Assembly: GCA_031281985.1 (NCBI GenBank) | Contig: JAITEO010000252.1 | Location: 1-8,333 of the forward strand | Origin: Zoogloeaceae bacterium | Lineage (GTDB): Bacteria > Pseudomonadota > Gammaproteobacteria > Burkholderiales > Rhodocyclaceae | Length of the DNA: 8,333 nucleotides | Direction of reading: 5' to 3' | Shown here: piece by piece, positions 5,816 through 8,333 of the stretch | Position numbering within the stretch: position 1 is the first letter of the stretch | How the letters are laid out: every line of letters begins with the position of its first letter | Position numbers and translations under genes: made by a program | Notes under the pieces: model-generated | Seen by the model: the letters and a program-made list of their open reading frames with translations, nothing else | The model's database searches: none | What the model was told of the DNA's origin: nothing

Positions 5816-8074
5816 ATGCGAAACGAGGCTTCCCCCTCTTCCTCCCCTTCCGCGCCGCCGCCCGCCGCAAGCCTTGCGCTTGCCAGTAACGAAGAGGCGG
5901 ACGCCGCCGAGCCTGCGGTCTCTTTTCCCGCGCCGCCGGTTGCCGCCCTGTTTCCCCATGATCCGGCCTACCGGAATTTCGTCGCCTGTCTGGATTATCT
6001 CAAGGCCGAAGAGGTCGAGCGCATCGAGGCGGCGCTGGACTACGCCCGCCGCGCGCACATCGACCAGACGCGCCTTTCCGGCGAACCCTACATCACGCAT
6101 CCGCTTGCCGTCGCCAGCGTGGTCGCCGGTTGGCGCATGGATGCCGACGCCATCTGCGCCGCCCTGTTGCACGACGTGCTGGAAGACGCTGGCATCGCCA
6201 AGGCGGAACTGGCGGAACGCTTCAATCCGGCCATTGCCGAATTGGTCGATGGCCTTTCCAAGCTCGACAAGATCGAGTTTTCCTCCTATCAGGAAGCGCA
6301 GGCGGAAAATTTCCGCAAGATGATGCTGGCAATGGCGCGCGATCTGCGCGTGGTGCTGATCAAGCTGGCGGATCGGCACCACAATCTGCACACCATGTCC
6401 GCCATCCGCGCCGACAAGCGCCAGCGCATCGCGCGCGAAACCCTGGAAATCTACGCGCCCATCGCCAATCGTCTCGGGCTGCACAAGATGTTTCGGGATC
6501 TGCAGGATACTTCCTTCCATCTGCTGCACCCGCTGCGCGCCAGGGTGCTGGCGCGCGCCATGGCGGCCTTTCAGGGCGACAACAAGGAACTCATTGGCCG
6601 CATCCAGAACAGCATCCGGCAAAAGATCGCCGAAGCCGGCATCCGCGGCGCGCGGGTATTCGGGCGCGAAAAAAGCCTGTATTCCCTGTACAGCAAGATG
6701 GCGCACAAGCATCGCCGCTTCGCCCATATCCAGGACATCTACGGCTTTCGCGTCATCCTGCCGGACATTCCCGCCTGCTACCTGGCGCTGGGCGCGTTGC
6801 ACGCCCTGTACAAACCCGTGCCCGGCAAGGTCAAGGATTACATCGCCCTTCCCAAGGCCAACGGGTATCAATCCCTGCACACCACGCTGATCGGCCCGAC
6901 CGGCGCGCCGCTGGAAATCCAGATCCGCACCGAGGAAATGCACCATGTCGCGCGCGAAGGCATCGCGGCGCACTGGCTCTACAAGGATACCGAGCGCGGC
7001 GGCGCCGACCTGCACATCCGCACCCACAAATGGCTGCATTCCCTCCTGGAAATGCAAAGCGGCGATTCTTCCGAATTCCTGGAAAACGTCAAAATCGACC
7101 TGTTCCCGAACGATGTGTATGTCTTCACGCCCAAGGGACACATCATCAACCTGCCGCAAGGCGCGACGCCGGTGGATCTGGCCTATGCCATCCACACGGA
7201 TGTCGGCAACCGCTGCATTGCCGCGCGCATCAACCACGAATCCGCGCCCCTGCGCGCGGAATTGAAGAACGGCGATCTCGTGGAAATCATCACCGCCGTC
7301 CATGCCCATCCCAATCCCGTCTGGCTGAGCTATGTGAAGACCGGCCGCGCCAGGAGCCGCATCCGCCATTTCCTGCGCACCGTGCATAACGAGGAATCCG
7401 CGGCGCTGGGCGAACGCCTGCTCAACCAGGAACTCATCCACCGCGGCGTCTCGCCGGACAAAGTCCCCGCCGCCGCCTGGGAACACGTCATCAAGGCGGG
7501 CGGCAACCACAACGCCCGGGAAGTCTTCATCGACATCGGCCTGGGCAAGAGATTGGCGGAAGTCGTCGCCAGCCGCCTGTTGGCCGACGATACCGTCGTC
7601 GCCGCGCCCTATGCCGGAACCCTGATCATCCGGGGCGCGGAAGGCATGGCCATCCAGCTTGCCAAGTGTTGCCAGCCCATTCCCGGCGACCCCATCGTCG
7701 GCTCCATCAAGAAAGGCCAGGGGCTGATCATCCATACCCACGATTGCCCCGTCATCCGCAAGTCGCGCTCGCACGAACCCAACAAATGGATAGACGTGGA
7801 ATGGGAGCCGGATCCCGGCCGCCTGTTCGATGTGCGCATCAGCCTGGAAATCGAGAACGCGCGCGGCACGCTCGCGCAGGTCGCCGCCACCATTTCGCAA
7901 TCTGGCTCCAACATCGAAAACGTCACCATGGAAGGCGATGCGGAAAAGCGCCATTCCCATCTCCATTTCATCCTCCAGGTCGGCTCGCGCCTCCATTTGG
8001 CGCAGGTCATGAAAAACCTGCGCCGTATCCCGCAGGTGGTGAGAATCCATCGCGCCACAGCGCACGGAGAATAG
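5816..8074 (+). CDS. spoT: Bifunctional (p)ppGpp synthetase/hydrolase SpoT (RelA/SpoT family)
   Basis: This 752-residue enzyme is expected to hydrolyse ppGpp and to transfer pyrophosphate from ATP to GDP or GTP during the stringent response. Residues 1-45 form an Ala/Pro/Ser-rich extension. The hydrolase HD domain (about 66-225) keeps H95, H119-D120 (LLHDVLEDAG), E123-D124, D186 and N190 (LADRHHN). The synthetase domain (about 255-390) has GREKSLYSLYSKM, D307, YQSLHT (351-356) and EIQIRT with E367, so both activities look possible. A TGS domain covers about 427-493, the conserved-cysteine region has AKCCQPIPGDP (616-626), and an ACT domain covers about 670-745. ATG 5816 is preceded by GGCAGG (5805-5810), a usable ribosome site. 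LADRHHN carries H188 where Thr is usual. Position after rpoZ supports SpoT over RelA. A separate relA may exist outside the window. Confidence 0.97.
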   Translation: MRNEASPSSSPSAPPPAASLALASNEEADAAEPAVSFPAPPVAALFPHDPAYRNFVACLDYLKAEEVERIEAALDYARRAHIDQTRLSGEPYITHPLAVASVVAGWRMDADAICAALLHDVLEDAGIAKAELAERFNPAIAELVDGLSKLDKIEFSSYQEAQAENFRKMMLAMARDLRVVLIKLADRHHNLHTMSAIRADKRQRIARETLEIYAPIANRLGLHKMFRDLQDTSFHLLHPLRARVLARAMAAFQGDNKELIGRIQNSIRQKIAEAGIRGARVFGREKSLYSLYSKMAHKHRRFAHIQDIYGFRVILPDIPACYLALGALHALYKPVPGKVKDYIALPKANGYQSLHTTLIGPTGAPLEIQIRTEEMHHVAREGIAAHWLYKDTERGGADLHIRTHKWLHSLLEMQSGDSSEFLENVKIDLFPNDVYVFTPKGHIINLPQGATPVDLAYAIHTDVGNRCIAARINHESAPLRAELKNGDLVEIITAVHAHPNPVWLSYVKTGRARSRIRHFLRTVHNEESAALGERLLNQELIHRGVSPDKVPAAAWEHVIKAGGNHNAREVFIDIGLGKRLAEVVASRLLADDTVVAAPYAGTLIIRGAEGMAIQLAKCCQPIPGDPIVGSIKKGQGLIIHTHDCPVIRKSRSHEPNKWIDVEWEPDPGRLFDVRISLEIENARGTLAQVAATISQSGSNIENVTMEGDAEKRHSHLHFILQVGSRLHLAQVMKNLRRIPQVVRIHRATAHGE

Positions 8075-8086
8075 ATCGTGCGACGG

Positions 8087-8171
8087 CAAAAAGTAAAAAC
8101 CTACTTTTTGTGCGGCTTTGCCGCATCTGGCTTCGCCAGACCAGCCTTCGGCTGTCCTGCGGCCTGCGGCC
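8087..8171. repeat. Chain of consecutive small hairpins downstream of spoT
   Basis: Hairpins lie end to end: CAAAAAGTA (8087-8095) pairs with TACTTTTTG (8102-8110); TGCGGCTTTGCCGCA (8111-8125); TCTGGCTTCGCCAGA (8126-8140); CAGCCTTCGGCTG (8142-8154); and GGCCTGCGGCC (8161-8171). Three successive units have a 15-nt period and a 3-nt loop, but different stem sequences. They lie in the 3' untranslated region of spoT, just before the terminator. Confidence 0.7.
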
Positions 8172-8191
8172 TTGTGCCGGTTTCCTATAGC

Positions 8192-8222
8192 AAAAAAGGG
8201 CAGGCAAAGCCTGCCCTTTTTT
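8192..8222. terminator. Strong bidirectional intrinsic terminator after spoT
   Basis: GGGCAGGC (8198-8205) pairs perfectly with GCCTGCCC (8209-8216) around an AAA loop. Six A bases precede the stem and six T bases follow it, so it can act on both strands. It lies about 120 bases after the spoT stop and should end the plus-strand series. Confidence 0.93.
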
Positions 8223-8266
8223 GGGGTAAAGGCAAGGAAAACCCACTACCGCTCGTCCGTCCGGTC

Positions 8267-8333
8267 GTAGGGGCGCACTGCGTGCGCCCGCAACCCATCC
8301 CGCCGCGTGTGACGGCCAACGGGCGCACGCAGT
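8267..8333. repeat. Second GTAGGGGCG-type inverted repeat, cut by the window edge
   Basis: The left arm starts GTAGGGGCG (8267-8275) and continues ACTGCGTGCGCCCG (8277-8290); the exact reverse complement of the latter 14 nt is at 8320-8333, where the window ends. The left arm itself holds the palindrome GCGCACTGCGTGCGC (8273-8287). The shared end sequence and nested-palindrome plan match the repeat at 1780-1842. Confidence 0.7.

Noticed and set aside
5582..8089. An 835-codon open frame antisense to spoT and rpoZ
   Set aside because: High GC and third-position bias keep the antisense frame open. It shows no family motifs and fully overlaps clearly conserved genes.

Overview
The window looks like a chromosomal segment of a GC-rich betaproteobacterium, most likely near Rhodocyclales/Nitrosomonadales. 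This is inferred from gene order (rsmI | yraN-...-diaA-dolP, then gmk-rpoZ-spoT), from the short omega subunit, and from SpoT and SIS proteins that read like betaproteobacterial versions. I could run no similarity search, so the lineage is provisional.

Layout. Bases 1-458 hold no gene: a large composite inverted repeat (34-319) and three small tandem hairpins (407-455). The minus strand 459-about 1391 encodes a BtuF-type periplasmic cobalamin-binding protein whose start is unclear. Bases about 1392-1943 are a patchwork of unrelated-looking repeats with no convincing gene: a 13-bp hairpin, a 9-bp tandem repeat, an 11-bp direct repeat, a GTAGGGGCG-ended inverted repeat and a 7-bp tandem repeat. 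rsmI lies on the minus strand (1944-2798) and its stop codon falls inside the 7-bp repeat. Twelve bases beyond its start a plus-strand series begins: yraN, an exported HIRAN-domain protein, a GmhA/DiaA-type SIS protein, dolP, gmk, rpoZ and spoT, tightly packed to 8074. Bases 8075-8333 carry a chain of small hairpins, a strong bidirectional terminator and the left part of a second GTAGGGGCG-type inverted repeat cut by the window edge.

How the genes fit together. The divergent rsmI | yraN-diaA-dolP block matches the E. coli rsmI | lpoA-yraN-diaA-dolP block, except that lpoA is absent and a small HIRAN gene sits between yraN and diaA. It combines ribosome modification, a nuclease-fold protein, a SIS sugar-phosphate isomerase or DnaA-binding protein, and an outer-membrane lipoprotein. 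The stop of dolP overlaps the start of gmk by 4 bases, which joins this block to gmk-rpoZ-spoT: guanylate kinase (GMP to GDP), the RNA polymerase omega subunit (part of a ppGpp binding site in proteobacteria), and the enzyme that makes and degrades (p)ppGpp.

The coding core is conventional and I see no clear new multi-gene system. The unusual material is the repeat families clustered at both edges and around btuF, the secreted HIRAN protein, and an SIS protein that keeps the GmhA catalytic residues in a diaA position.
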